64,000 nt of DNA from Lepidostoma basale (GCA_022606425.2 JAHDVF020000864.1:372001-436000); one strand, 5' to 3'; counted from the first letter of the stretch, positions 8,760 through 21,699 are shown. The notes: a model not told the origin generated them from the sequence alone. Numbers and translations: made by a program.

Positions 8760-11448
8760 AAATGAAAACAAATTTGTATATTCGATGTTCCAAATACTTT
8801 CTGTTGATATTCTGTTTCTAATAATTAGTTCTGTCCTCAATTTGTCCAAAACCACATTTAAATTTTTCATTTGCACTCAAACCGAGACAACCGCAACGCA
8901 ACAAATCTATTATTTCAATTAACAGTACAATTAGTGACTAGTTACATGGTTAATTAAAGTTGTATTTTAATTATAGTGAATTATTACCATTGCAAGAATT
9001 GTCATTCATTTTTCGTATCAAAAATGGTCCTATTCCCGCCGCATTATGGGCAGTTTCAATTTCCGGCCACGGCCGGACCGGGGGCGCTAATGAAGTTTCC
9101 CCGCAGTTGGACCGCGGAACTCGCACAATCCCAAACAAAGGTCCCCGCAAATACCAATATGTGCCTTATCATCTTCTGCAAAAGTCAATCGAACTATGTT
9201 AGTGCTCCGGAATATTGCCATTCCGCCCTTTGAAAGTACTTACTCGGCATGCTTTATAGCATAGATAAAAACTTTGGTATTTGTTACTTCATTGTTCGTA
9301 TTTTACTTTGTTTGTTACACAATCTTATACGGTACACTATATTAGTCTTTATAAAGTCTTGTTTTCTCAAAAAATGTTCAAAAATAATGATTTTTTGCTT
9401 TAATTTCATCGTTTCCCAAAAAAGATTCAACTTTTAGAAATTAGTTTTGTCTATACCCGTTTACATTTATACAAATGCATAACGCAAAGAGTGTCTTAAT
9501 TATAATCAAATACTTTCCTAGCCTTAACTTTTTCTGAATGGGAAAAATATCTAACTAAATACATACGTTTATCTCATAAAATTATATTCATGTTCGCCAA
9601 CGCCAGCGAGCCTGAGAAACTATAGAAATAAAGACAAAAGTGAAATTGGTTCTTTAGAAAATATTATTTTAGTATTTTTACATGAAAAAACGATGTTATA
9701 ACATATTATTATTTTCAATTTAATTTAATTTGAAGGGAAAGCGACATACGCATATAATTCGCTTTCATATATATTTTTTTATTATTATATTAAGTGTATT
9801 ATAAATTGTATCCATGCGTATATGAAAACAAGTAACTTAACACACGGGTGAATCCCTTTTAATTATACTTAATGTAATTTTCATTACAACCACATTGTAT
9901 GTACTTGTGTACAAATTTCACATTATACTGTGAAAAAAAAGTTTAGATATATTTTTCTACATAATATATTACGTGCCATGTGAATTTCTGATCCTTATAT
10001 AACTTTAAAGCAAAAAAGAGTTTCTCCGAGAAACATGCTTAATTCACACATTTAAACACGAATTTCCTTCTCGCTCATAATTACATTTAATGGTACCTAC
10101 TCGTTAATTCCCCCAAGTAGAAATACATTTTTCGCGTTTTATACCTACCGCCATATTCCTGCAACCCTTTAATGAAACCGGTACCCGGTGGCTTCGGGCT
10201 CATTAACTCCATGCACTTACATAAGGTAAACGCTATCGCTTTTGTTATATATTATTTCTCTTTAATTATGATTGTTTCATTATGTACACCATTACTTTGC
10301 ATAAAACAATCATTGGTGTTTAAAACGATTCAGACGTTTTCTGTTGAAAAATACAAAAGATTTAAAATTATGTTATCATGGTTCATTTAGATTTTAACTG
10401 AATATGTATCACAAAATACGACATAAGTTGATTTTTGTCAATTGATGGTTGTGGTTTTTATTTTTTAAAACTCCATAATAAAATATATATTGAAAACGCG
10501 ATAGTTTTTCGATTTTACATTGATATTTTTTATCGATTTCACAGTGAACTAAACTTATTTGTTTGAGAATTGGTTTGTTTCGTTTGAAAATGCCCTCGCA
10601 AGGTGAAACAAATTTGTAAATATTGTTTATATATTTTCATGTATAAATGAAAAATCACTGCAAAACCGAAAAAGCGTTTTCAATATACATTTTATTTTTG
10701 TCCTTAAAATGACAGACAATTACCGAAAAGGCCTCTCGACCACAAAAAATGCTTACATTCTTACATGAAAATTTAACACTTTAGTATCAACTTTTTGATT
10801 TGTTTAAGTAATATATGTATATCTATATAAATAAAAGGCAATAAAATATAAATATGAATGTGAATGTGTAATGAATCATCTTTCTCACCATTTATAAATC
10901 ATTTTATGTATTATATAATATATTATTACTTTATACAATTTCAAAATACACTGCTTATAAAATCAATAAAGTATTTTTTTGGAAAACCTTATTCCTTCAG
11001 AAACATTTTTTTTAAATATAACACGTGTAATTTTTTCAGCAAATTCGACGCAACTGTAAGAAGCCTATTAAAACACCGAACTTTATGTTGTTCATTGGTG
11101 TAGCCTTGTGCGTATATGTTTTCATGGAAATTTTCGATACTAAGTCAACTTGAAAATTACTTTTTCCTTATAAAAATAGTGACAGGTCTTTTACCTTTAA
11201 GATTAAAGCGTTTGATGTTGTGAGTTTTTTGCGTATCAAAATATTCCCAAACTTATAATGGATACCTGGAATATTTATATATTCATGTGTTAACATTTTT
11301 AAACTTGTATTTTCTTTTTAAATTCATTGAGATAAATATATTTCATGGTGTAGAATATTCACCCTTATCTAAACTTGATTAAAAAATACTGTACAGTAAA
11401 ATAATGGATTGTTATGAAACTTTTTTTTTCAAAAAAACATTTTTTAGT
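8760..11448. other. AT-rich intergenic stretch
   Basis: I see no transposon protein remnant and no shared repeat. A modest rise in GC at 9035-9190 gives overlapping open frames of 80-85 codons in two frames, with no domain and no supporting splice signals. The rest has only short frames in low-complexity A/T sequence. Confidence 0.5.
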
Positions 11449-11452
11449 ACTT

Positions 11453-11765
11453 CTACTTAGTGCCCTGTCGGATCCCCCCAACGTTGGCGATCACCTTGGC
11501 GAACCTGTCCTTGTCCTGCGCTGCTCGGAACAGCTCCTCCACACTTCGGATGCCGGTCCACTCCCTCACTTTTTGCAGCCAGGACATTTGTCTCCTTCCG
11601 GGCCCTCGGCGTCCCTCAATTTTCCCTTCCCAATAAAACAGACCACACATAGCATTTGATCATTCTCTGGCGGAGTTTCAATTTTACGTTATCATTGCAG
11701 AAGATTGATTTCATTTTATTAAACGTAGCTCTTGCTGCCTCAATTCCGCATTTTAGTACTAAACA
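11453..11765 (-). mobile_element. LINE 3' fragment with internal deletion
   Basis: The minus strand reads IEAARATFNKMKSIF, NDNVKLKLRQRMIKCYVWSV, then jumps directly to GKIEGRRGPGRRQMSW, LQKVREWTGIRSVEELFRAA and KVIANVGGIRQGTK. In related insect LINEs the block around 'YG-E-W ... RR-LRI-W' lies between these parts. The join therefore shows an internal deletion of roughly 60-80 codons (estimated from recall). The last 65 codons are open. Confidence 0.75.
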
Positions 11766-11769
11766 TATT

Positions 11770-12340
11770 TTTATTATTAGATTATAATGCCCAATTCATA
11801 AAATATTCGTGTGATTTTAAAAGAGTTTGAATGAGCGATTAAGATTATTTTATATTTTAACTGCCATTTTTGCGATACACCACTTCGTGGCGATTGTATG
11901 CCTCTGAAGAAAGAGAGTGTCTCTTAAATCTTCTTCGTTGTCTTGATTTCTAATGCAATATATCATAATCATGTAGTTTACGTCGCCGATCCTTCGATGC
12001 CAAACGGATTATCTGCAAAAAAAATTATCAAAAGATTTAAACACACAGAGAGATCAATTAACAGTTTTTTTCTTGAACATCATCGCATGATTCACAAACT
12101 ATGTAAACATGTATTATTATTGAAGCTATTTTTTTTTACTTTTTCTCTCAGTTCAATTTTAAAAAATGTAGAGTACACCGAAAGGTTATCGGGTTGTTAA
12201 TGTTTTACTCTGCCCGACCTCTGATTCAATTTGCTGAGTAGTTAAAAAATAACTTCTTCAAAATTCATTTTAGAGTTCACTTTAAAAATACGTGTATGAA
12301 ACATAACTTATATAGAAATTATGAGATAAAAACCTAGTTT
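11770..12340. other. No recognised feature
   Basis: AT-rich. The open frame at 11943-12200 has no recognisable content. Confidence 0.45.
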
Positions 12341-12344
12341 TTAG

Positions 12345-13020
12345 GTACACAAATTATAGTTAATCATATTGAATCAACTGTTTTGACAGAAACACAATGA
12401 TGCTTCAACATTATTTATGTCATCGCATACAAAAACCTATCCAAAAACGCTAGAATGGCAGTGTATAATAGTGTTCTTTTACCGACCCTTATGTATGGAA
12501 GCGAAGCATGGAACTGGCAAAAAAAGGATGAAAGTAGAATAAATGTAGTAGAAATGAGATCTCTTAGACGAATATGTGGATACTCTGTGTATGATAGAGT
12601 GTCGAATGAAAATATAATAAGTGAATGCGGTGCGAATGATGGTGTTATGAACAAAATAATGATAGGATCATTAAGATGGTTTGGACATATGGAATGAATG
12701 AATGAAAAAAGAATGGTCAAAAATGCTATGCTAACGATGTAAATGGAATCAGAAATAGAGGAAGACCGAGGTAAACGTGGCACGATCAAATAAATCAAAT
12801 ATTGAATGTCGGCCATGTGAGGAGTCAGAGAAATCGACGCGCGTGTATGACACGATGTATGAATCAAGAAAGAAAAGTGTGGCAGTCCATTATTTCTGCC
12901 TACCCCTTCGGGGAGACGGCGTGATGGTTAGTTAGTTATTTATGTTAGTTATTTATAATAATTTATAATTATGAGATAAATAACTAGTTTTTTTATGATA
13001 TATAGTCCGAAACAGCGGAA
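12345..13020 (+). repeat. F2 element split by a LINE-A insertion
   Basis: The left part ends 'acaatgatgcttcaacattattta', matching the start of F2 at 2219. It is interrupted at 12420 by the LINE-A copy, and AT-rich sequence resumes at 12946 after the duplicated target. The internal hairpin seen at 2321 is not recognisable here, so the right limit is uncertain. Confidence 0.45.
12421..12935 (+). mobile_element. LINE-A 3' end, subfamily 1, with 10-bp TSD
   Basis: A nearly complete tail: MAVYNSVLLPTLMYGSEAWN, RINVVEMRSLRRICGYSVYD, SECGANDGVMNKI, GSLRWFGHME, then a frameshift at about 12698. Conserved blocks follow up to SAYPFGE, with a short deletion near 12865. The direct repeat ttatttatgt at 12411-12420 and 12936-12945 marks the insertion. 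It has the same 5' start ('catcgca-acaaaa') as the copy at 4787. It ends in 'gagacggcgtgatggttag'. Confidence 0.88.
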
Positions 13021-13024
13021 GCGA

Positions 13025-13920
13025 AAAATAAAAATACAATTGTGATACATTAAACAAAGTTTTTTTATTTAACAAATTATAATCAAAGCTTACATAGCAA
13101 ACTCATGATTAACTTTACGTCAGAATATCCCATTGAATAATCTTTAATACATAGCGGAAATGAAACGCGACGATATTCGCTTCCATTGTGAGATTCTTTT
13201 TTCTCTCTTGTCTTTTGTCAGTCCCTTTGTGAGGGGCATGTCGGGGTACTAATACTGACTTATTGAAGTCCGGCATCGGTGTTCCTCCCCTCTTAATTCC
13301 TCTTCAAGCAGCAGGAACTGTCTAGTTCGGGATCTTCCATGAATATTCATTCGCCCGCTGTCTGTTCAGTCGACATGCAAACACATTTACATCTTCCCTT
13401 AGAACTGCTCCCCACACCCACCTTCTGTAAACCATTGTGCACCCACGAACTTTTTTTCAATTACCCCCATAATTAATGATTACTTTATAACATAAATTGG
13501 TTAATATATGGACATGATGCGTCATATCATTTAATGTTTATTTTTTATTAATAATTTTTTTCTTGGAAATAATGTGACGATTTTCAATATCTTATGTGAC
13601 ATGTATTTTGCACTCTGTATTAAAAATTCAAGATTATTTGCTTGCATGCCGATAGTCTGTTACTACAAACATTTTCGTAACTTAATTCAATTTTACATTT
13701 AGTTCGTTACCTATTATTTAGTATAATTATTATTTTTTTTAATCTACGAAATTACTTGTATTAAAAAAATATATGTTTGAGTGAATCTAGATTATAGGCT
13801 ATTTTTTATGTATAGACGCTTTCGTTCGAAGATCAATCTTTGTCTATATTAAAGTGTGAATTGATGTTTGAAAGTATGTAACATATGTTGAAGTTTTTTT
13901 ATATATAATAGAAATGTACG
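13025..13920. other. AT-rich sequence; moderate-GC block 13190-13460
   Basis: The block 13190-13460 is richer in G and C than its flanks and shows no domain in any frame. It could be unique host sequence or an old repeat. The rest is low-complexity AT. Confidence 0.35.
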
Positions 13921-13924
13921 CTGC

Positions 13925-16060
13925 TGAAACCGGTCGAATCAAACCAAGTGGAATAAAAGATAATATTTATTATATTTATATTTATTATAATCCTACTTAT
14001 TTTAACATCAAATAATTTTAAATGTTACACATAAGTGATAATCTCTTTTATTTCAACCGTATGTAAAAAAGAATTCCTCTTTTTTCTGAATACTAATATT
14101 GTATTTGGTACAAACTTGTTTCATAAAAGAAAAGACAACAAATATTTTTTTTTTTCAGGTAAGCAAATGAATGATGAACTCAGCATTTTTTGAACTTCAA
14201 CAATCTACCGAACTCCAGAATCCGGTAAGTGAACACTACAGAACACTACAGATTCCGAGACTGAATAGATCGCGAATCTTTGAAAGCAGAGTTCAAAGAC
14301 GATCGCCGAAGAGTGTGCATATTCATCGCGGGAATATATTTCATACGCCATTAAACAGTTCAATATCTTTAAACAGCAGTCGACCGTACTTTCTAACTCA
14401 CATTTTCCGGTGGGCTTTTGTTAAACTTTAATCGCGACGTGAAAAAGAATATTAAATCATTCGTTTTTTAACGTTTGTTTCGCTTATGATAACCTTTGGT
14501 TTATAGCTTGAATCGTGTACGCGCTTGAAATAATTATGTGTGTAAACAGAGTTTTAACTTTATCTGGCATTAAAAGCTTCGCATTGTTTAGCCCGCGACC
14601 TTTCCACTTTCCGCTTGCGGGCCACCGAGGTACTGGCACACGTACGCTGTACATACATGGAGGTACTTGCTGCACACGTGGCCATTGGACAGTCAACATT
14701 TCCCTTCCGTTTTCATTCCTACAAAATTCGCAAATAAAATTATGAAAAACATTTTTCTCTGTATCCAAAAATTAAATCTCTGATTTTTGTCGCAGAATAT
14801 TCTGACTCCATTTATATAGAAGATAGCTATTTTATTCGAGAAGAAATGAAAGGAAAAATATTATGAACGTACTGCGAATATACTGAACCTTGACACGTCT
14901 CCCCATAAACGTATTCGAACATTAGAACATTTTCAAATTTAATTAAGTGCATTACATTTATCACCCCGGATATTTAGCAAAGTTTGCACGTACGTCTTTA
15001 TTTCATTGCCTATGAAAAGAGATAGGCGAGGAATTCGTAAATCGCCTCTGAATCTTGTATTCGTTCCATCCTTTCGCCACTTTCTGTAATGACCGGAAAT
15101 TAGTAAAATAATCACTTAATTTTATCCACAATTAAGTCATCGCACGCTTAGTTAATTTATTTTCCGATTTATGAATGCTCAAATTTATCCTTATGAAAAT
15201 TGAAATGATTATTTTTTACATGATTTAATTGTATCTCAATAGAGACGAAGATGCAAATTGGAAAATGAATATGGTTGATCAAGGTGTTTACAGGACTTAT
15301 GACCTGTCATTGGTTGGGTTAAGCGCACGCTTTATGTAATTACAACATTCCCCATTCCACCTTTGTTATGACCATGTCTGACAATTTTTGGAAGTTGTAT
15401 ATACGAGTATGTTAAAGTCCTACACCAGATTTAACATGTCAGTTTCAATGCGCCATCTATGAAGATTTTGATTACACATGTTAATCTTTTTAAGATTACT
15501 CTATATATAATCTACATACTAACGCCATCTATGGAGATTTATGTTTATTAAGCATTAAGCAGAACATCTTTTTAACACAATGTGAAAGGCTACCCCGCCT
15601 TTTAACGCATTGTTAGAAGCCGCCTGGATTATTTTTACTTTTAAACTCATAAAACAACATGTGTCTTGTTTTAATTAAATTCTGATCGGTGTGCAATACT
15701 TCATTGTTTTTTATAATAAATGGATAATGTATTTTTTTTATGTAATATTTCACCTCTTGCTCTTATTATCCAAGTCGGTAGTTTCATGATTCCCGGGCAT
15801 TACGGAAGCGCTTTCGCGAAATTTTCAATTTCCGAGTCAGTTTAGCTAAGTTGGAGAGTGCCGATACCGAGATTCCGCCGCACCCATGCGCGGCGCGCCA
15901 CTCGTTAACTTCATCATATTCTTATCGAATTCGATTCTCTGTAAAACATTTTCAGCTAAATAAATCGACATTGTGGCATTTACTCTAAATTGCGTTTCAA
16001 ACAGTAACATTATTTTACAATAAGACTTTGTGCACTGAACTTAATTACTCTTAAGGAACT
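13925..16060. other. Intergenic stretch with small repeat traces
   Basis: 13924-13957 ('gaaaccggtcgaatcaaacc') resembles an arm of the hairpin at 27.3 kb. 15226-15260 ('ttgtatctcaatagagacga') is a piece of the palindrome at 25.8-26.1 kb. 15450-15545 contains 'cgccatctatg-agatt' twice. 14171-14431 is an 86-codon frame after a pyrimidine-rich AG, without a recognisable domain. 15840-15910 is a small CpG-rich patch. I do not call a gene. Confidence 0.4.
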
Positions 16061-16070
16061 TTTATATTTA

Positions 16071-16607
16071 AACTAACTAAATAACTAACTAACCATCACG
16101 CCGTCTCCCCGGAGGGGTACGCAGAAAGAATAGAACGCCATACTGTTCTGTCCTGACATACTTCTCTCGCTTCCTCTACATTCATACATCTTGTCATGCA
16201 CGCACGTCGATTTCTCCGACTCCTCACGTGACCGACATTCAATATTTGATTGATTTGATCGTGCCACGTTTTCCTCGGCCGTCCTCTATTTCTAGCTCCG
16301 TTCACGCCGTTTACATATACCTTCTTTACCATTCTGTCTTCACTCATCTTTTCCATGTGTCCAAATCATCTTAATGACCCTTTCCTTATTTTGTTCATAA
16401 CACTTTCATTCGCACCACATTCACTTTTTATACTTGCATTTGTCACTCTATCATATACAGATTTGTCACACATTCGTCTTAGAGATCTCATTTCTACTGC
16501 ATTTATTCTACTTTCATCCTTCTTTTGCCAGTTCCATGCTTCACTTCCATACATAAGGGTCGGCACAAGAACACCATTGGGCACTGCCATCTTGGCTTAA
16601 TGAACTA
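16071..16607 (-). mobile_element. LINE-A 3' end, best-preserved subfamily 2 copy
   Basis: On the minus strand 16590 to 16096 is a single frame with one stop (TGA for TGG in SLR-W-FGHMEK, 16368-16366). It reads GVLVPTLMYGSEAWNWQKKD, SVYDRVTNASIKSECGANES, MSEDRMVKKVYVNGVNGARN, GRPRKTWHDQINQILNVGHV, RNRRACMTRCMNVEEAREVC and SAYPSGETA. It is followed by 'gagacggcgtgatgg' and a (GTTA)n tail. A 9-bp direct repeat, ttatattta, at 16062-16070 and 16608-16616 fits a TSD. It is the best reference for the family in this window. Confidence 0.9.
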
Positions 16608-16619
16608 TTATATTTACAT

Positions 16620-18820
16620 CTTAATTATTACGAAAAATGAGAAAATCATCACACTATACAAGGTTATACTGTGCCGTTTATTATCCTTACTGAGTTAAAA
16701 TAATACTATAATACTTATTTAACTACGTATACAAAAAAAGGAAATGAATTAGAGAAAGGACACATCAAAGAAAAACAAAACCAGGGATTCATCTCTCGAA
16801 TAGAAAAACTGTTATCTACTTTCTCACTCGGCCTTGGAAGCTAGTCGTATATTCTTTTATTCGAGCGTTTGAAATATTATATTTACGATATATTATTAAA
16901 TTTCCGGAAGTGACGGAGTAAATGATTGAAATTATCCATGAAACAAGGTGGTCCCGTTACGTTCTACTACGAAACTAAAAAAGAAAAACAATTTAACCAG
17001 TGGTGACATCATCGCTCACCTGTTTCAGATTTTCTCCGTCGGGGGCGCCCTCTATTATTGGTCTTCTGAACCATCCTCTCTTATGTTATGCGGGAGACTC
17101 TCGCGACGCATAATATAACTGATCCATTAGGCTCGCTTCTTTGAAATGGATATGACGAGTTGCTTTACTCTTTCGATTGTGGTGAAAAGCACGTTATTCG
17201 TAATGTGGTCTCCGCTATTCGATGATATGATTTGCGTCACATATGTTGAGTTGACGAGGACTATAGACCGAGCGCAGTGGAAGACGAGACTGAAGACTAT
17301 GCTGCTAGGATTGAAACTGCGAAGAAGTGATTTATATTCGTAATGTAATTTGATTTTGAATATTATTTAGTGTAATATGTAAATCATATTGGGGTATGTC
17401 TAAAAATAATTCAAATCAGGTTTTTTTACATTATATTTGCACGGAATAAGGCTAACATTAAATAACAGAAAATAGCTTCCTAAATCTTATCTTATTCTAA
17501 ACAATAATTTACAGCGGGAATGGGGCTTGTCAGTATTAGAGTAGATTTATAGCTTTTGTTGGAGCAGGTGTATTTTTATAGCATTTTGTTGGGTTACGTG
17601 GCGTATTCCTTTTTAGTAATTTGTAAATTAATTACGGCGCAGTTCCATATATATGTTTTTTTAAAGATTACCCAAACAGCAAACGTAATACACAATAATT
17701 CAATTTCATTACAAAAACCTTTATACTTTTTTTAAAATAATAAATCGTGTGATATACTCTTGAATAGATAGATATTTGTGAGGTTTTTTAATTTGCAATA
17801 TCGTTTTCCAATATTTCGCGAAGATACAATATACATGTTCAAAAGCATGTTAAAAATTTCACTTCTATTTTAAAAAGTTCAAGTATTCTCTGGTTTGATG
17901 TGAAAAAGAGTAATTAAAACTGAAGGTAACGATATATTCCCTCTACAGAAATCCCGAAACATTCATTTTTTGCCCATTCATTTTACTCAAAAGGCTTGGC
18001 AGCTTTCCAATCACGCCTGTCATTATCTCTACAAACTTCACCGTAAACTACCCGACGGTCTTCGTTACTAAATAATGTAAACACACCAAAATCGTCCAAA
18101 TTCACGCTTTGTTAGATCCACTTTACCATTTCGAGAATCTCTCGAGTTTGGCGGCATTTTAACAAGCGTTTTACTGACTCATTTGATATAAAGTTGTGTT
18201 TTAGAATCCTACATAATGAATGAAAATTTTATTCACGAAGGCTAAGAAACTATGCCACGTGGTTTTGAAATATTTGAGAGAATACCTATTCCGAAATGGA
18301 TAATCTTATAGAACCATCCGTGTTTTATTATTTTTCGTTTGATTAACTATTTCAAATCTGTTAATTAAGAGATGGGCGGGGTTTGGTTCATGCCACAATG
18401 TTAATTTTTTACTAAATTTATTTTAAGCTTTATATACTCCTACAAAAATTAATCGGAAAATGTTTTCTCCTCTTCTCCGTATCAAATATAAATGTTACCT
18501 CATATCTTCAGGCCAAAAGTCCGCCAGCCGAGTCGCGCTTCCAGATGCCCGTCCCATGTCCTTTTCAAGTTATGGTACAAGTAACATGTCGAAAATATGT
18601 CGATTTAACCCAATCATTTATATTTCCCAATTACGTGCATTGACTCTAATGTCAAAACTCAATGGTAATATATGGTTAAATAGAATTCGTAATCGATTTT
18701 CCAAAAGTTATTTAGTTAAAAAATGTACATATATTAAATAACTCTATAATACAATGTACATATATTAAATGACTTAACAATTTATAACGTGAATATTACA
18801 ATATGAGTAAATATAAGTGA
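16620..18820. other. Intergenic stretch without recognised feature
   Basis: AT-rich. 16970-17330 is somewhat richer in GC and contains a 65-codon frame (17146-17343) and an ordinary 93-codon frame lies at 18460-18741. Neither has recognisable protein character. Confidence 0.45.
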
Positions 18821-18826
18821 AGGTCC

Positions 18827-19180
18827 ATGGAAAGACAAATGTTAGGTTATGAGAAAAGACAAAATAAGAAAGGAAGAAATAAGAAGCCGAACAAAAATCA
18901 TAGACATAATGGACCTTGTCGCTAAGCAGAATTGGCAGTGGGCAGGTCATGCCGTCAGACAGGGAACAGAGCGATGGGCACCCAGAGTCCTCAAATGGAG
19001 ACCATTGGATAGAAAAATAAGAGTGAGCCGACTTCAAAAAAGATGGATCGACGACGTTATCTCTGTCGCGGGTAGAATGTGGCAAAGGAAAGTCCAAGAT
19101 AGAGTGAAGTGGAAGAAAATGGTTGAAGCCTATATTCAGCAGTGGGGAGATGGCTGAGGAAGAAAAAGAAGAAGAAGAAG
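18827..19180 (+). mobile_element. LINE 3' end, RTE-like type
   Basis: Starts MERQMLGYEKR, then a +1 frameshift near 18855. It continues DKIRKEEIRSRTKIIDIMDL, KQNWQWAGHAVRQGTERWAP, VLKWRPLDRKIRVSRLQKRW, IDDVISVAG and WKKMVEAYIQQWGDG. This matches the WQWAGHV-R-TD-RW ... VLEWRP ... RW-DD ... EAYVQQW pattern of a common insect LINE C-terminus. It ends in a (GAA)n tail at 19159-19182. The 102 codons after the frameshift are open. Confidence 0.85.
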
Positions 19181-19293
19181 AGAATTACATATGATATGTA
19201 AGCAGATACGCTCATTACTACTATCAGATAAGAATGTTACTTAACTTTAATATAATATATTTTGTACCTGTATATTTGTACATACGATAAAAT

Positions 19294-19653
19294 ATGAAAT
19301 TTTTAAATAGTCTCGGCTGTGACAAGGTAACAGCGCAACAATTTTCTGTAAACAAATTCCACGTATTCAACAGAAAGCTAAAGATCTGGGTAGAGCCGTA
19401 TTTCACATTTCCCAGTTATTCACGACGATATTCGGACAGAGTTTTACGCTCCGGGGCGCGGGCGGGATGGGCGCGCGGGCGGCGGGAGCGACGCGCAGCC
19501 CTCAGTGGCGAAGCAGACTCCGTCCCGCGCGATCCGCTACACATCCCAGGCAAGACGAACGCCTTCCTCCCCCTGAAACCGCGCACGTGTTTTCCCACTA
19601 TTCAATCAGTTCGAACTCTCAATATTGTGACCCTTGATCAACTTTTGAACTAA
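19294..19653 (+). other. 119-codon open frame over a GC-rich patch
   Basis: ATG start at 19294 and a continuous frame to 19653, longer than most in this AT-rich DNA. The middle (about 19430-19600) is CpG-rich, gives Arg/Ala/Gly-rich translation, and is also open on the minus strand. That argues for compositional chance. There is no recognised domain, signal peptide or splice context. Confidence 0.2.
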
Positions 19654-19659
19654 TGTTTT

Positions 19660-21045
19660 AATATATTTTGATTTATAAGCCTAACGTAAGTGCTTGTAAA
19701 CCGTATTTTTCGTGTAAGCTGTTAGTGTTTCAAAACAATAAAAAAGCTAAAGTTAATATTGATAAGCTTGTGATTGATTCACTCGAGACCACTTGTGAAG
19801 TGGGAGATATAAACTAGTGTTTATAGTGTACTTGTCTCGGGGTAAAGAAAACGAATATGTTTGCATTATATTTCTGCTGATGAAGCCTCTTATAAGTGGA
19901 TTATTTATAATCTCCTTTTCTACATCGCATTTCAGCGGAGGAAACAACAAAGGTTGAGTTAGCAAAATGTTTTATGTGTTTTCATGGATTAATATTCTCG
20001 TTATACCTTACCAGATAAACGTACTCAATATTTATTAGATCTCATTACCTTTTCATGTGATTTCTCTATAATTTAAGATAAATTAACATAAGCAACGTTA
20101 AGGAAATTGTATTATTATAAGCAAATACAATCAAAAGCTTTATTCGTTTCTCGGTCTTTGTGATCCGATATCAAGATTATGTTTCAGCATTTCGTATTTA
20201 CCAGCCTTCCGCTATCAACTCTGATTTTAATATATTTATTGAACGTTTGTACTGAACAACTACAATGAAATAACGAGAACTCTTACCATCTTCTCCATCA
20301 TCATTTTTATATTAATATATTTTATTACAACATTGTACTAATTATGACTAAAAGAAAGAAGTGTGTTTTCTTTAGACTTCAAGAAATTCTTTGAAGTTAC
20401 AGCTAGTGAAAATTTCCATAATAATGTAAAAAAAGTCATCTGAATAAGACGTAAAATTGGCATTCTTTATTTTATATAATTCAATGTAGAAACGATATGT
20501 TTTATTCAATTTGCTAAGAAACATCCTAGAACAGAGACTGACTTAATTTGTAACAAATGAGGTTGTTTGATGAAATGTACTGTGGATATCCTTTATAATT
20601 GACCCTTTGTGTTGTCTGAAGAACTTTTTTACAGAGTTAATAACACCAACGGGAATGTTGAAAGGTTTTCTATAATTATACGTAAACCTTATTATCTTCT
20701 CAAACAAGTAATTCTACATTAATGGTGGGAGCAATTACTCTCTATCTTACGAAATTCGCCATCTTTTGATGAATAATACAAAAGATAAACCTTCAGCTTC
20801 CTGAGTGGTCTTAACGTGTCAATTTGAAAATTGTTATGCCATATTTTGAAGCACAAAGGATTATAAAAAATTACAAAACATGACTTTTATTAATTGTTCA
20901 ATGTTTAACTACTCGTACCACTATAAAAATCACATATATCTTTTCTTAAACTATATTTTTTTATATTTTAATAATTATCATACTCGTATTAATGAAATTG
21001 AATTTTTTTTAGTATTATTTCAAAAGTACTATTCATTATTATTTA
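19660..21045. other. AT-rich stretch without recognised feature
   Basis: Only short frames and low-complexity sequence. Confidence 0.5.
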
Positions 21046-21051
21046 AAATCA

Positions 21052-21100
21052 CTAACCAACACACCGTCTCACTGAAAGGGTAGGCAGAAAAAATGGACTG
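21052..21100 (-). mobile_element. LINE-A extreme 3' end remnant
   Basis: 'actaaccaacacaccgtctc' followed by 'aaagggtaggcagaaaaaat' is the minus-strand 3' terminal signature of LINE-A. No upstream part of the element follows. Confidence 0.55.
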
Positions 21101-21539
21101 ACACACTTTAACCGATGCGGCACTCCATCCTTCTCCTTTCGCCTCCGAGAGAGACGCGGCGTGATGGGTTGCGAACCTCATCTCCCGCGCACACTTCAAT
21201 CTTCTAACGTCAACAAAATAAATCTAAAACAAATTATATTAAATACAGTGATACAAAATAAAATAACAAAATACAAATATTATTTTAATTACACAAAATA
21301 TTATTTTTGATGGTGCACTTGTTGTCAGCTGGACGATCCGGACATTTGTGTTTATTTAATGTATATTCCACGTATCCACCGTTTTTTTTTAATTATCTGT
21401 TATTAGGCACTTAAAACAATCCAACACCAGCAAGAACTTTTATTGAAGAAATTATTCAAATTGTCATTGGAACAAATGAAAAAAATATTTTTACATCTGT
21501 CAAAATGCTTTATATAAACGAGAAAACTTATATAATTTT

Positions 21540-21690
21540 AACATCAAAACTGTTAAAACGTATTACGTCTTACAACTAACTATTATAAAGTGCGGTAACA
21601 ATCAAATTGACCAAAACTATTCACTTATACACGAAATATCTCCAAATTTACGGCATGAACAAATCCAAATTTTCAAAATTAGAACCAGTA
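21540..21690 (-). repeat. Unclassified dispersed repeat G, copy 1
   Basis: The reverse complement of this stretch aligns with 63845-64000. Shared blocks include 'aaatttggagatattt', 'caatttgattgtt', 'cactttataatagtta' and 'cgtaatacgtt'. There is no open frame and no recognised family. Confidence 0.6.
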
Positions 21691-21699
21691 TTATACATT

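Noticed and set aside
12415..12867. 150-codon open frame on the minus strand
   Set aside because: It is the antisense of the LINE-A coding tail at 12421-12935. The conserved blocks are on the plus strand.
14171..14431. Exon-like frame after a pyrimidine-rich 'ttttttttttcag'
   Set aside because: The pyrimidine run is not rare in this DNA. No domain, and no donor that would define an exon.
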